Shown: positions 17,000-26,600 of the stretch, piece after piece
Numbering within the stretch: position 1 is the first letter of the stretch
Layout: each line of letters starts with the position of its first letter
NCBI GenBank assembly: GCA_041662485.1
Contig: JBAZSJ010000026.1
Coordinates: 3,359-67,358 of the forward strand
Length of the DNA stretch: 64,000 nucleotides
DNA from: Rariglobus sp041662485
Lineage (GTDB): Bacteria > Verrucomicrobiota > Verrucomicrobiia > Opitutales > Opitutaceae
Direction of reading: 5' to 3'
The notes under the pieces: generated by a model
What the model was told of the DNA's origin: nothing
The model's input: only the letters and a program-made list of their open reading frames with translations
Databases searched by the model: none
Program-made: the position numbers and the translations under genes

Positions 17000-19900
17000 G
17001 AGAGTTTTCTTTCTTCGAGGGTAAAATAAAATGTGGCCCCGCGGCCTTCCTCCGACTCCGCCCAGACCCGACCTCCGTGACGATGGACGATGCGCTGCAC
17101 GATGGCGAGCCCCACCCCCGTGCCTTCGTAATCTTCGGCGCGGTGCAAACGCTGGAAAACGCCGAACAGTTTGTCGGCGTAGCGCATGTCGAAGCCCGCA
17201 CCGTTGTCCTTCACGAAATATCCCCGCTGCCCGTCTTTCTCCAGGGCTCCTATTTCGATCACCGCCTTGTCCCGGCGCCCCGTGTATTTGAGCGCGTTGG
17301 AAAGCAGGTTTACCCAGACTTGGCGCAACAGGGCCGCGTCGCCCCCGCAGGGAGGCAGATCCCCGCACCGCAGCTCCACCCGGGGATCGTCGGATTTGAA
17401 GTGCAGGTCGCTCAAGGCCGTCCGCACCAGCCGGTTCATGTCCACGCGGACGACCTCCATCGTCACCCGGCTCAACCGGGCGAATTTCAACAGGTCGTCG
17501 ATCAGTTCGCCCATCTGCTGCGCCCCCTTCCGGATCGTCTGCAGATAGCGCTTCCCCTCGTCCGGCAGTTGGGCCCCGTAATCCTCCAGCACCGCCTGGG
17601 AAAACCCGTCCACCGTCCGCAGCGGCGCGCGCAGGTCGTGCGACACCGAGTAGGAAAACGCCTCCAGCTCCTTGTTCGCCGCCGCAAGCTGCTTGTTCGC
17701 CGCCTGCACCTTTTGGGAACTCTGGAAGATTTCGGCCTCCATCTGCTCCATCCGCGCCTTAAGCGCGTCGGTCTGGATGGCGCTGCGCGGTTTCTGCCGC
17801 ACGAAGTCGGTCACGTCCTCCACCCGATGGATGATGTATTCGATCCGGCGGTCGGCGCCCAGCACGGGGGAATTGATCGGACTCCAGTAGCGCTCCTCGA
17901 ACGCCCCGTCCGGACCGCGCACGTCGTATTTCTGGATGGCCATGGTGTCGGACGCGACGTTCTGGCGCACACGGTCGAAGGAGGCCCGCAGATTGTCCAC
18001 GCCCGTGGCGGCCGGGTCGTCCGGATTGTCCGGAAACACCTCGAAAATCCCGCGCCCGACGATGCCCTCGCGCGTGGTGTTGGTCGCCTTGGTGAAGGCG
18101 TCGCTCGCGGTCACGATCTTCAAGTCTGGCGTGAGCACGAGGTAGAGCCCCGGCAGCGACTCGAACAGGTTCACAAAAATCGAGCGGCTGCGCTGCAGGT
18201 CGGCGTTCGCCGCCGCCAGCTGCGCGGTGCGCTCCGTGACGCGCCGCTCCAGCTCCGCGTTGAGCCGGTGGATTTTGGCCTCGGCGTGTTTGCGGTCGGT
18301 GATGTCCTCCGAAAGGATGAAAATCCCCTCGGGCACCGGCTGGATGATGAGATGGAACCACGCCCGCGCCCCGTCGGGATAGGCGAACTCGTTCTCCATG
18401 TATCTCGCCGGCCCGCCGGCCATGCACGCCTTCATCTGCTCAAAGAGCGCGGTCGTCTCGATGCCCGGAAAACACTCCATGATTGTCCGCCCGATCATTT
18501 CCCGCGCCGGCCGGCGGTTATGCCCCGCCGCCGCCTCGTTCATATAAAGGTAGGCCCAGTCCCTCCCGAGGATCTGGCATCCTTCCATCAGGTTGTCCAA
18601 CGTCGTGCGAAACCGGCTCTCGCTCGCGGCCAGCACCAGCTCCACTTTTTTCCGCTCGGTGATGTCGTGCCCGATGCCGACCAGCCCGACCACCAGCCCG
18701 GCGTCGTCCCGCAGGGGGATCTTGGTCGTGAGCACCGTGTGTTTCCGCCCTTCCGCATCCACCAGGTATTCCTCCCGGTTCACGAGCGAATTGCCGTTGA
18801 ACACCCGCTCCTCGTCGGCCCGGAATCGCTCGGCCTCGGCAGCCGGAAAGAAATCCTCGTCCCTCCGTCCCAGCAGATTGCCGGGACCGGCGGCGATGCC
18901 CATGAACCGCGCGGTGGTTTTGTTCACGAGCACGAATCGCCTCTCGCGATCCTTCATGTAGATCGGATCGGGAATGAGATCGAGCATGGTGCGCAGGCGG
19001 TTTTCGCTCCTGCGCAAGGCCGACTCCAGGCGGACCTTTTCCGTGATGTCCCGGAGGATTTTCGACGCGCCGACGATGTTTCCCTTCGCGTCCACGATGG
19101 GCGAAATCGTGACCGACACGTCGATCCTCCGTCCGTCCTTGCACACCCGCACCGTCTCGAAATGCATCACGTTTTCGCCGCGGCTGATACGGCCCAGAAT
19201 ATCCTTCTCTTCGTCAAAACGCTCCGGCGGCATGAGCATCAAGATCGGCCGCCCCACCGCCTCGGCCGCCGTATGGCCGAAGATCGCCTCCGCCCCGCGA
19301 TTCCAGCTGGTGATCACCCCGTCCAGCGTCTTGCCGATGATCGCGTCGTCCGACGACTCGACGATCGAAACGTAAAGCGCGCGCCCCTCCTCCGCCACCC
19401 GCCGGCGCATGTCCTCGCCGTGCAGCCTGCTCGCCGTGTGCCACGCGAGCCCCGCGAAAATCAGCACGTTCGCCATCGCGAAAATGGTCAGCCCCGTCTC
19501 CGGACCATACCAGCCCGCGCGTTGTCCCTCGAGCTGCAGCCAGCCCACGAGCACCGGAATGATCAAGGCCGCCGGAAACACCCGCCGCACCAGCACGCTC
19601 CCCGCCGTGTCGCCGTTCCAGATCACCATGAACCCGCCGTCGGGCCGCGCGTAAAAGATGCCTATGCCCAGCACCGCGAAGAGCAACGCCGTGTGCATCG
19701 CCATGAGGAACAGCGCCCCCGTGCTTTCCCCGCCGTAAAAATACCGCGTGAGCCCTGTCCAACCGATAAAGATCACCAAACCCGCCAGCCATTGCGACGA
19801 TTGATAAAAACCCCTCCGCGCCGTCAGCACCAAGGCGAGCCCGGCCAGCAGAAAACCCGCCGATGTCAGCAGCGCCATCTGCCCCGGTCCCTGCCACGTT

Positions 19901-20262
19901 GTGAACCCCAGCATGTCCGCCGTCGTCGGCCGGCCCAGCAGATGCAGCGCAAGTCTCCGCCCGCCGATCAACGTCACCACCAGGGCCAGCGCCATCGCCG
20001 TCCGGCGCCAGCGGTTCGCCGTCGCCGGATCATTCGCGCATCCCCGCGTCATCTTCGCCGTGATCGCCAGCAACGCCGCCCCCGACAGACAAAACGCCAC
20101 CGCCGTCATCGGCACCATCGGCGTCCATTCGGGCCGTATCTGCACCAGCGTGGCGTTCCCCGTCACCCACCCCAACAACACCATCGCTCCCATCAGCAAA
20201 ACTACCATCCCGCCACAACCGGCGATGATCAACGAACGGGCATAAGGAGCGGGAGAAGCCAT
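16996..20262 (-). CDS. Membrane multi-PAS sensor histidine kinase
   Basis: 1088 residues. Residues 1 to about 250 form several hydrophobic segments (six to eight membrane passes). Four PAS-type domains follow, including SIVESSDDAIIGKTLDGVI, LDLIPDPIYMKDRERRF, TLDNLMEGCQILGRDW and LFESLPGLYLVLTPDLK, with a coiled coil RHNAELERRVTERT-like segment between the third and fourth. HisKA is EAFSYSVSHDLRAPLRTVDG and HATPase is LLSNALKY, DNGAGFDM, GTGVGLAIVQRIVHRHGG, closest to the bacteriophytochrome kinase group. No GAF/PHY chromophore domain is seen. Start 20262 chosen because the membrane region begins there; no strong ribosome-binding site. Divergent from alaS. Confidence 0.88.
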   Translation of the reverse strand: MASPAPYARSLIIAGCGGMVVLLMGAMVLLGWVTGNATLVQIRPEWTPMVPMTAVAFCLSGAALLAITAKMTRGCANDPATANRWRRTAMALALVVTLIGGRRLALHLLGRPTTADMLGFTTWQGPGQMALLTSAGFLLAGLALVLTARRGFYQSSQWLAGLVIFIGWTGLTRYFYGGESTGALFLMAMHTALLFAVLGIGIFYARPDGGFMVIWNGDTAGSVLVRRVFPAALIIPVLVGWLQLEGQRAGWYGPETGLTIFAMANVLIFAGLAWHTASRLHGEDMRRRVAEEGRALYVSIVESSDDAIIGKTLDGVITSWNRGAEAIFGHTAAEAVGRPILMLMPPERFDEEKDILGRISRGENVMHFETVRVCKDGRRIDVSVTISPIVDAKGNIVGASKILRDITEKVRLESALRRSENRLRTMLDLIPDPIYMKDRERRFVLVNKTTARFMGIAAGPGNLLGRRDEDFFPAAEAERFRADEERVFNGNSLVNREEYLVDAEGRKHTVLTTKIPLRDDAGLVVGLVGIGHDITERKKVELVLAASESRFRTTLDNLMEGCQILGRDWAYLYMNEAAAGHNRRPAREMIGRTIMECFPGIETTALFEQMKACMAGGPARYMENEFAYPDGARAWFHLIIQPVPEGIFILSEDITDRKHAEAKIHRLNAELERRVTERTAQLAAANADLQRSRSIFVNLFESLPGLYLVLTPDLKIVTASDAFTKATNTTREGIVGRGIFEVFPDNPDDPAATGVDNLRASFDRVRQNVASDTMAIQKYDVRGPDGAFEERYWSPINSPVLGADRRIEYIIHRVEDVTDFVRQKPRSAIQTDALKARMEQMEAEIFQSSQKVQAANKQLAAANKELEAFSYSVSHDLRAPLRTVDGFSQAVLEDYGAQLPDEGKRYLQTIRKGAQQMGELIDDLLKFARLSRVTMEVVRVDMNRLVRTALSDLHFKSDDPRVELRCGDLPPCGGDAALLRQVWVNLLSNALKYTGRRDKAVIEIGALEKDGQRGYFVKDNGAGFDMRYADKLFGVFQRLHRAEDYEGTGVGLAIVQRIVHRHGGRVWAESEEGRGATFYFTLEERKLS

Positions 20263-20441
20263 GAACCAAAAGGGTAAACCATTGACCAACTTACTACCTA
20301 ACGACGCCAACCTGGGGATTGCTGAGAATTTGCGTTTTAAAGTCTCCCGACACAAGCAAGGATCTCTCGATTCCCCGCTTTATTTCACGCCTTGCTAAGC
20401 CCCCGCCCGCCCCCTGTGCTCGTTCCCTTTATTTTTAAGCC
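20263..20441. promoter_or_regulatory. Divergent intergenic region between the PAS kinase and alaS
   Basis: 179 bases that must hold the promoters of both the signalling operon (minus) and alaS (plus). The right half is relatively T-rich (CGCTTTATTTCACGCC; CCCTTTATTTTTAAGCC just before alaS). I see no convincing -35/-10 pair, riboswitch or T-box-like fold. Confidence 0.4.
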
Positions 20442-23378
20442 ATGACCTCAGCCGAGATCCGCCAGTCCTTCCTCGATTTCTTCGCTTCCCAAGGCCACAC
20501 GATCGTCCCGTCGTCGTCCCTCCTGCCCGACTCCCCCGGACTCCTCTTCACCAACGCCGGCATGAACCAGTTCGTGCCCATTTTCCTCGGTGACAAAGCC
20601 GCCGACGTCTCCACATGGGCCGGCGCCCGCCCCGCCAAGGACACCCGCGCCGCCGACACCCAGAAATGCATCCGCGCCGGCGGCAAACACAACGACCTCG
20701 AGGACGTCGGCTACGACACCTACCACCACACCCTCTTCGAGATGCTCGGCAACTGGTCCTTCGGCGACTACTTCAAAAAAGAGTCGCTCACCTGGGGCTG
20801 GCATTTGTTGACGAAAGTCTGGGGCATCCCCGCCAAGCGTCTCTACGCCACCGTCTACGCCCCCAAGCCCGGCGACCCCTCCGAATTCGACACCGAGGCC
20901 AACGCAATCTGGACCGAGCTCTTCACCGCCGCCGGCCTCGACCCCGCCCTCCACATCGTCCACGGCAACCGCAAAGACAACTTCTGGCAGATGGGCGACA
21001 CCGGCCCCTGCGGCCCCTGCTCCGAAATCCATTTCAACCTCCTTCCCTCGGACGACGAAGTCGAAGGCCGCAAGGGCGTAAACTCCAGCAGCCCGCGCTG
21101 CATCGAAATCTGGAACCACGTCTTCATTCAGTTCAACGCCAACGCCGACGGCACCTTCTCCCCGCTCGCCGCCAAGCACGTTGACACCGGCATGGGCTTC
21201 GAACGCGTCGCCGGCATCCACGCCACGACGAAAGGTTTTACGGACTTCTCCCCCGAGCCCTCCAACTACAACGCCGACGTATTCGCCCCGTTGTTCGCCA
21301 AGGTCACTGCCCTCTCGGGCAAGACCTACACCGGCACCGTCCCGACCAAGCGCGAAGGCCTCAGCGAACAAGAGAACATCGACATCGCTTTCCGCGTGTT
21401 GGCCGATCACGCCCGCACGATCTCGTGCAGCATCGCCGACGGCATCATGCCCGGCAACGAAGGCCGCAACTACGTCATCCGCCGCATCCTCCGCCGCGGC
21501 ATTCTTTACGGCACGAAGCTCGGCCTCAAAACCGGCTTCTTCGAACAACTCGTCGCCCCCGTCGTCGAATCCCTCGGCAAAGTCTTCCCCGAACTCGTCG
21601 AACGCCAGGACATCATCCGCCGCGTAATCAAGAGCGAGGAAGAGTCCTTTGGCCGCACGCTAGATAAGGGTTTAGCAATTTTTGTTTCTGAAACTCAAAA
21701 TCCGGAGTCACTGAAGGAACGTCTTTTGACCCGTCGCACGATGTTCACGCCTGAGGGCGGCTCTGTAATTAATGGAAAAAAAATCACCAGCGAAGGCATC
21801 GATGTTTTAGTCCGAGTCCAGCCTACCGAGATTGAGCAGACATTCCATGTTGTCATCGAGTATTCAGAACTTGATCGCAAAGATGTGAAGAACTTCGCGC
21901 GAGACATTACGCGGCACATTCAAATCCATCGCGAAAGTCTCACGAAATCGGTTTCAGGTGCCCTAGCTTTCCAGCTCTACGACACCTACGGCTTCCCTCT
22001 CGACATGACGCAGCTCCTCGCCACCGAGCGCGGACTCACCGTGGACACCGCCGAGTTCGAGCGTCTCATGGACGAGCAGCGCAAACGCGGCCAAGCCTCC
22101 ACCAAGAAAACCATCGTCGTCGCCGCCACCGAAGGCTCCGACACCACCGAGGTCACGCCCACCGTCTTCGTCGGCTACGAAAAGCTCACCGCCGAAACCA
22201 CGCTCGTCGACATCGTCAAAACCGAGAAAGACACCTACCTCGTCTTCGCCGAAACCCCCTTCTACGCCGAAATGGGCGGCCAGCTCGGTGACACCGGCGA
22301 CGCCCTCGTCTCCGGCCACCTCGTCCACATCACCGACACCGTGAAGGACAAGTCCGGCCGCTACCTCCATCGGATCGCCTCCGAATGTAGGAGCGAGCTT
22401 GCTCGCGATGTTCGCGCCACGCTCTCCGTCAACGCCACCCGTCGCCGCGCCATCAACCGCCACCACACCGCGACCCACCTCCTCCACTGGGCCTTAAGAA
22501 AAGTCCTCGGCACGCATGTCCGCCAGGCCGGCTCCCTCAACGCCCCCGACCGCCTCCGCTTCGACTTCGCCCACTTCGAGGCCGTCACGCCCGCCCAGCT
22601 CCGCGAGATCGAAGGCCTCGTCAACGAACGCGTCCTCGAAAACGCCGCCGTCGCCTCCTACGAAACCGAGTTCGACAAAAAGCCCGAAGGCACCCTCGCG
22701 TTCTTCGGCGAGAAATACGGCAAGACCGTCCGCGTCGTGGACACCGGCGGCTACAGCCGCGAACTCTGCGGCGGCACCCACGTCTCCACCACCGGTGAAA
22801 TCGGCCTCGTTAAAATCATCTCCGAAGGCGCCGTCGCCGCCGGCACCCGCCGTCTCGAAGCCGTCGCCGGCCAGGCCGCCTACGACCACGTTTCCTCCAT
22901 CGAGCACCAACTCGCCGTCACCGCCGCGAAGATCGGCGTGCCCGTGAGCCAGCTCGACCTCAAACTCGACTCCCTCCTCGCCCACAAGGCCGAGGCCGAG
23001 AAGAAGCTCAAGGTCTTCGAGCAACGCGCCATCTCCGCCCTCGCCAACGACCTCGCCTTCAAGGCCGTGACCAAGGACGGACTCCCGCACGTCTCCGCCG
23101 TCGTCACCGTCGAGGCCCCCGAGGCCCTGCGTGAAATCGGCTCCCAAGTCCTCGCCCGTCTGGGCGGCGAAGGCGTGGTCGTCATCGGCGCCGCCTTCGG
23201 CCCCGACAAACTCTCCCTCGTCGCCTTCTGTTCGCCCGCCGCGATCAAGGCCGGCCACCAGGCCGGCAAGATCATCGCCGCGATCACCCCGAAGCTCGGC
23301 GGCAAAGGCGGCGGCAAGCCCGACTTCGCCATGGGCGGCGGCAAGGACGTCGCCAAGCTCGCCGAAGTCCTCGGCTGA
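20442..23378 (+). CDS. alaS: Alanyl-tRNA synthetase with two in-frame insertions
   Basis: 978 residues, about 100 more than usual (870-880). It charges tRNA-Ala and edits Ser/Gly mischarging. Catalytic part: RQSFLDFFASQGH, NAGMNQFVP, CIRAGGKHNDLEDVG, MGDTGPCGPCSEIHF, NYVIRRILRR. Editing part: NRHHTATHLLHWALR and the zinc residues in RELCGGTHVSTTGEI. C-Ala tail to the end. Between LDKGLAIF (about residue 413) and AFQLYDTYGFP (about 508) is a segment of about 92 residues where homologues have about 15. A second insertion at about 648-658 (CRSELARDVR) is a translated REP repeat. Both keep the frame, so the enzyme is probably functional. It is the only alaS seen here and therefore presumably essential. 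Confidence 0.95.
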   Translation: MTSAEIRQSFLDFFASQGHTIVPSSSLLPDSPGLLFTNAGMNQFVPIFLGDKAADVSTWAGARPAKDTRAADTQKCIRAGGKHNDLEDVGYDTYHHTLFEMLGNWSFGDYFKKESLTWGWHLLTKVWGIPAKRLYATVYAPKPGDPSEFDTEANAIWTELFTAAGLDPALHIVHGNRKDNFWQMGDTGPCGPCSEIHFNLLPSDDEVEGRKGVNSSSPRCIEIWNHVFIQFNANADGTFSPLAAKHVDTGMGFERVAGIHATTKGFTDFSPEPSNYNADVFAPLFAKVTALSGKTYTGTVPTKREGLSEQENIDIAFRVLADHARTISCSIADGIMPGNEGRNYVIRRILRRGILYGTKLGLKTGFFEQLVAPVVESLGKVFPELVERQDIIRRVIKSEEESFGRTLDKGLAIFVSETQNPESLKERLLTRRTMFTPEGGSVINGKKITSEGIDVLVRVQPTEIEQTFHVVIEYSELDRKDVKNFARDITRHIQIHRESLTKSVSGALAFQLYDTYGFPLDMTQLLATERGLTVDTAEFERLMDEQRKRGQASTKKTIVVAATEGSDTTEVTPTVFVGYEKLTAETTLVDIVKTEKDTYLVFAETPFYAEMGGQLGDTGDALVSGHLVHITDTVKDKSGRYLHRIASECRSELARDVRATLSVNATRRRAINRHHTATHLLHWALRKVLGTHVRQAGSLNAPDRLRFDFAHFEAVTPAQLREIEGLVNERVLENAAVASYETEFDKKPEGTLAFFGEKYGKTVRVVDTGGYSRELCGGTHVSTTGEIGLVKIISEGAVAAGTRRLEAVAGQAAYDHVSSIEHQLAVTAAKIGVPVSQLDLKLDSLLAHKAEAEKKLKVFEQRAISALANDLAFKAVTKDGLPHVSAVVTVEAPEALREIGSQVLARLGGEGVVVIGAAFGPDKLSLVAFCSPAAIKAGHQAGKIIAAITPKLGGKGGGKPDFAMGGGKDVAKLAEVLG
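21676..21958 (+). other. In-frame foreign insert inside alaS
   Basis: Boundaries approximate. The DNA turns abruptly from GC-rich codons to mixed codons with A/T third positions (TTAGCAATTTTTGTTTCTG, AATTAATGGAAAAAAAAATC-like runs), then back at GCCCTAGCTTTCCAGC. It encodes charged peptide with TRRTMFTPEGGSVING, VLVRVQPTEIEQTFHVVI and KNFARDITRHIQIHRE. It lies between the catalytic domain and AFQLYDTYGFP. CTAG occurs near each edge. No intein splice motifs (no N-terminal Cys, no C-terminal HN) and no stop codon. Origin unknown. Confidence 0.7.
22387..22415 (+). repeat. REP half-copy translated within alaS
   Basis: GTAGGAGCGAGCTTGCTCGC followed by GATGTTCGC matches the left half of the intergenic family-1 REP repeats (36078, 43157, 47913, 56336), with a GTAG head as in some copies. 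It is read in frame as CRSELARDVR and replaces part of a variable strand before the LSVNATRRRAINRHHTATH editing region. Confidence 0.85.
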
Positions 23379-23383
23379 GTGCC

Positions 23384-23472
23384 TTGGAATGTAGGAGCCT
23401 GCTTGCAGGCGATTGATGGGGAATCTCAGTCGAACACCTCACATCGCCTGCAAGCAGGCTCCTACATTCCAA
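23384..23472. repeat. REP-type inverted repeat after alaS
   Basis: Perfect 30-base arms at 23384-23413 and 23443-23472 around a 29-base loop. Each arm holds the smaller palindrome GAGCCTGCTTGCAGGC with a GTAG head (GTAGGAGCCTGCTTGCAGGC), so the unit is two head-to-head REPs. It begins 6 bases after the alaS stop and could also serve as an RNA 3' end or block decay. The remaining bases to 23630 show no gene. Confidence 0.85.
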
Positions 23473-23630
23473 TCCCTCCTGATGTCCTCCGCCCTCAAGG
23501 GCATGTTCGGCCCCGCGCGTTGCCGTCCTTAACTCATAATTCCTATAAGACATTGCCGATTCGATCACTTTTGGGCCCGAATCCCGCTTTCCGTCTTGTT
23601 ATCAAGTTGCCCTAGAGTATTTTCTGCCGG

Positions 23631-26600
23631 GTGAAAATCCCTCGCGGTGTCTACCCCTTCCTCGTTATCGCCCTCTTCGTTTTGGGACTAATCGGGTTAT
23701 ACCGCATCAAACTGGCATCGTCCGCCCCCGACGCCCCCGTTGTTGCATCAACCGCTCCGGCCGCCGCTCCCGCCGGCTCGCAGCCCCCGACCGTTCGCGA
23801 AGAAAAAGCCCCCGTATCACCGCCCGCCCAGTCTGAACAAAAGGTCGCGTCCGGCCAGACCGCCCAAGATGAAATCCTCGCCCGCGCCCGGCTGATGAAA
23901 GAGCGGTCCACCGCGCCCAACGCGGACGGTCGTTTCGAGAAAGTCCGTCTTTTTGAACTGCCGGACACCAAGTATCCTTATGTGCGTGTCGAGGAGGTCT
24001 GGCGCCGTGACCCCGCTTCGAATCGCGACGAGCTGGAGCGCAGAACGCTGATGGTCGCCGACCACCTGGTGGTCAAACTGTCCGCCACCGCCACGCCCGA
24101 CGACCTCGCCCGTTTCATCGGTGCTGTCGGCGCCAAAACCCGCCGCCAAGTCGGCAAAAGCCGCGTCTACCTGGTCGCCACGCCCGGGGTGGGTCTCGAC
24201 GAATACGAGGTCACCCGCGACTTCCTGCGCGGTTCCGGCTCCCCTCTCGCCTACGTCGAGCCCGACTACCTTGTCCAGGCGTTGCGCACCCCCAACGACC
24301 CCGCCTTCTCCCATCTTTGGGGCCTGAATAATCTCGGACAAACCGGCGGCGTGGGCGATGCGGACATCGACGCACCGGAGGCTTGGGACGTTACCCGCGG
24401 CAGCACCAACGTGACCGTCGCCGTGATCGACACCGGCATCGATTACGCCCACCCCGACCTCGCGGCCAACATATGGACCAATCCCGGCGAAATCCCCGGC
24501 AACGGTATCGACGACGATCACAACGGCTACGTCGACGACGTCCATGGCTGGGACTTCATCAACAACGACCGTGATCCGACGGACGACCACTACCACGGCA
24601 CGCACTGCGCCGGCACCATCGGCGCGGTCGGCGACAACGGGATCGGCGTGGTCGGTGTCTCCCCAAGCGTAAAACTCATGGCCCTCAAGTTTCTCGGTCT
24701 CAGCGGTGGCTACACCTCGGACGCCATCGAAGCCGTGGACTACGCGACCGCCAACGGCGCGCGCATCACCTCCAACAGCTGGGGCGGCGGCGGCTACTCG
24801 CAGGCGCTCAAAGACTCCATCGACGAGTCCGCCCAGGCCGGCGTTCTCTTTGTCGCCGCGGCCGGCAACTCCAGCTGCAACAACGACCAGACCAGCCACT
24901 ACCCGTCATCCTACCTCTCCCCCAACATCGTCGCCGTGGCCGCCACCAACCACCGCGATGAACTCGCATCTTTTTCATCCTACGGCGCCACCACCGTGGA
25001 TCTGGCCGCGCCCGGCGTGGACATCTACTCTTCCTCTCCCGGAGGCGGCTATCGCTACCTCAGCGGCACCTCCATGGCCACACCCCATGTCTCCGGCGCG
25101 GCCGCCCTGCTGCTCGCAACCCGTCCCGACTGGCAGTGGGACGATCTCAAGGCCGCCCTGCTGGCGTCCTGCGACCCGGTGCCGGCTCTCAAAGGAAAGG
25201 TTGTCACAGGCGGTCGTCTCAACATCGCGCGCGCCATCCTGTTGAACACCGGGCCCTACGTCGCCCTGAATTCGGTCGCCCTCGACGACTCCGTGGCCGG
25301 CGGCGGCAATGGCAACGGTGACGGCATCGCCAGTCCCGGCGAGACGCTGGCCATCCGCCTGCGCGTGCAAAACACCGGCTCCGAGAACGCGGCCGGCGTC
25401 GCCACCACCGCATCCCTCCCGAACAACTCCGGCCAGGCCACGCTTGTGCGCGCCTCCGAATCATGGGGCTCCCTCGCGCCCGGCCAGAGCCGCGGCAACG
25501 ACGCCACCCCCCTGCTGGTAAGCATCTCCCCTTCCGTCGCGACTCCGCACACGCTCAACCTCCGTTTCACCACCACCGACGGAGCCGGCGGCAGTTGGAC
25601 CACCGAAACCAGCTGCGTCGTCAACCGCGTCTCCACCGTCACCGGCCGTGTGCTCACCTTGTCCGGAGCCGCCCCCCTGGCCAACGCCGTTGTCGCCTAC
25701 GCGGGCGCCTCCACCGGCCAGTCTGTCACCAACGCGACCGGCGACTACGTGCTCCGCCTTGTCGAGGGCGACTACACGCTCACCGCCGGCGCCGCCGGCT
25801 ACAATGCCTCGGCCCCGGTCTCGCTGCGGGTGCCGCCCGATGCGCAGACGGTCGATTTCAGCCTCGGCCGCTCGCGGCTGACCGTCAGTCCGTCCGCGAT
25901 CTCGTCCACCCAATTGGAGAACCGCACGACCAACCACCCGCTGCACTTGGCCAATACCGGCGACATCCCCCTCACCGTCACGCTTTCGGCCAGTGCGCTC
26001 GCTTCCGCCAGCTCCAGCATCTCCGCGATTGTCCCGGCAAACGCCTTCGCCCGCGCGGCCGCGACCTCCGCCTCCGAGGTTCCCGATTCAAGCCCGCCTC
26101 CGTCAACGTCCGTTGATGCCGCTTCCGGCATCCCGGTCACCGATGATTTCGAGGACGGGGTTCTCGATGGCTGGACCAGCGGACTCGGCTCGGGCGAACG
26201 GACCATCGACACCGCCTTTTCGGCCCACGGCGCCCGCAGCTTCCGCTTCCGCAACACGTCCGGCAACGCCCACTACAACGGCATCCAGCGCGACCTGCCC
26301 GCCGCCTCGCGCCCGAAGAGCGCGTCGTTCTGGATCCGCCCAGGCACCACCGTGGACGCCAGCAGCTACTTCGTCCTCGGCGATCTTTCGGGGGACACGA
26401 TCTTCTTTTTCGCCCGGGACAACGGATGCCTCTACATCAACGCCGATGTCGGCGGCGACAACTCCTACCCCTATCAGGCCGGAGCCTGGTATCACATCGA
26501 GTTTCGCAACATCAACTGGGACACCCGCCGCTTCGACTACCATGTGAACGGCGCCGCCGTGAAGACCTCCATTCCGTTCCGGCGGGCTTCCACCGAGATC

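Noticed and set aside
17077..20277. A 1066-residue plus-strand open frame opposite the multi-PAS kinase
   Set aside because: Typical long antisense frame in GC-rich DNA: His/Arg/Pro-rich, no domain, and the minus-strand product has complete kinase motifs.
21676..21958. Intein in alaS
   Set aside because: No N-terminal Cys/Ser splice block, no C-terminal HN plus nucleophile, and far too short even for a mini-intein.
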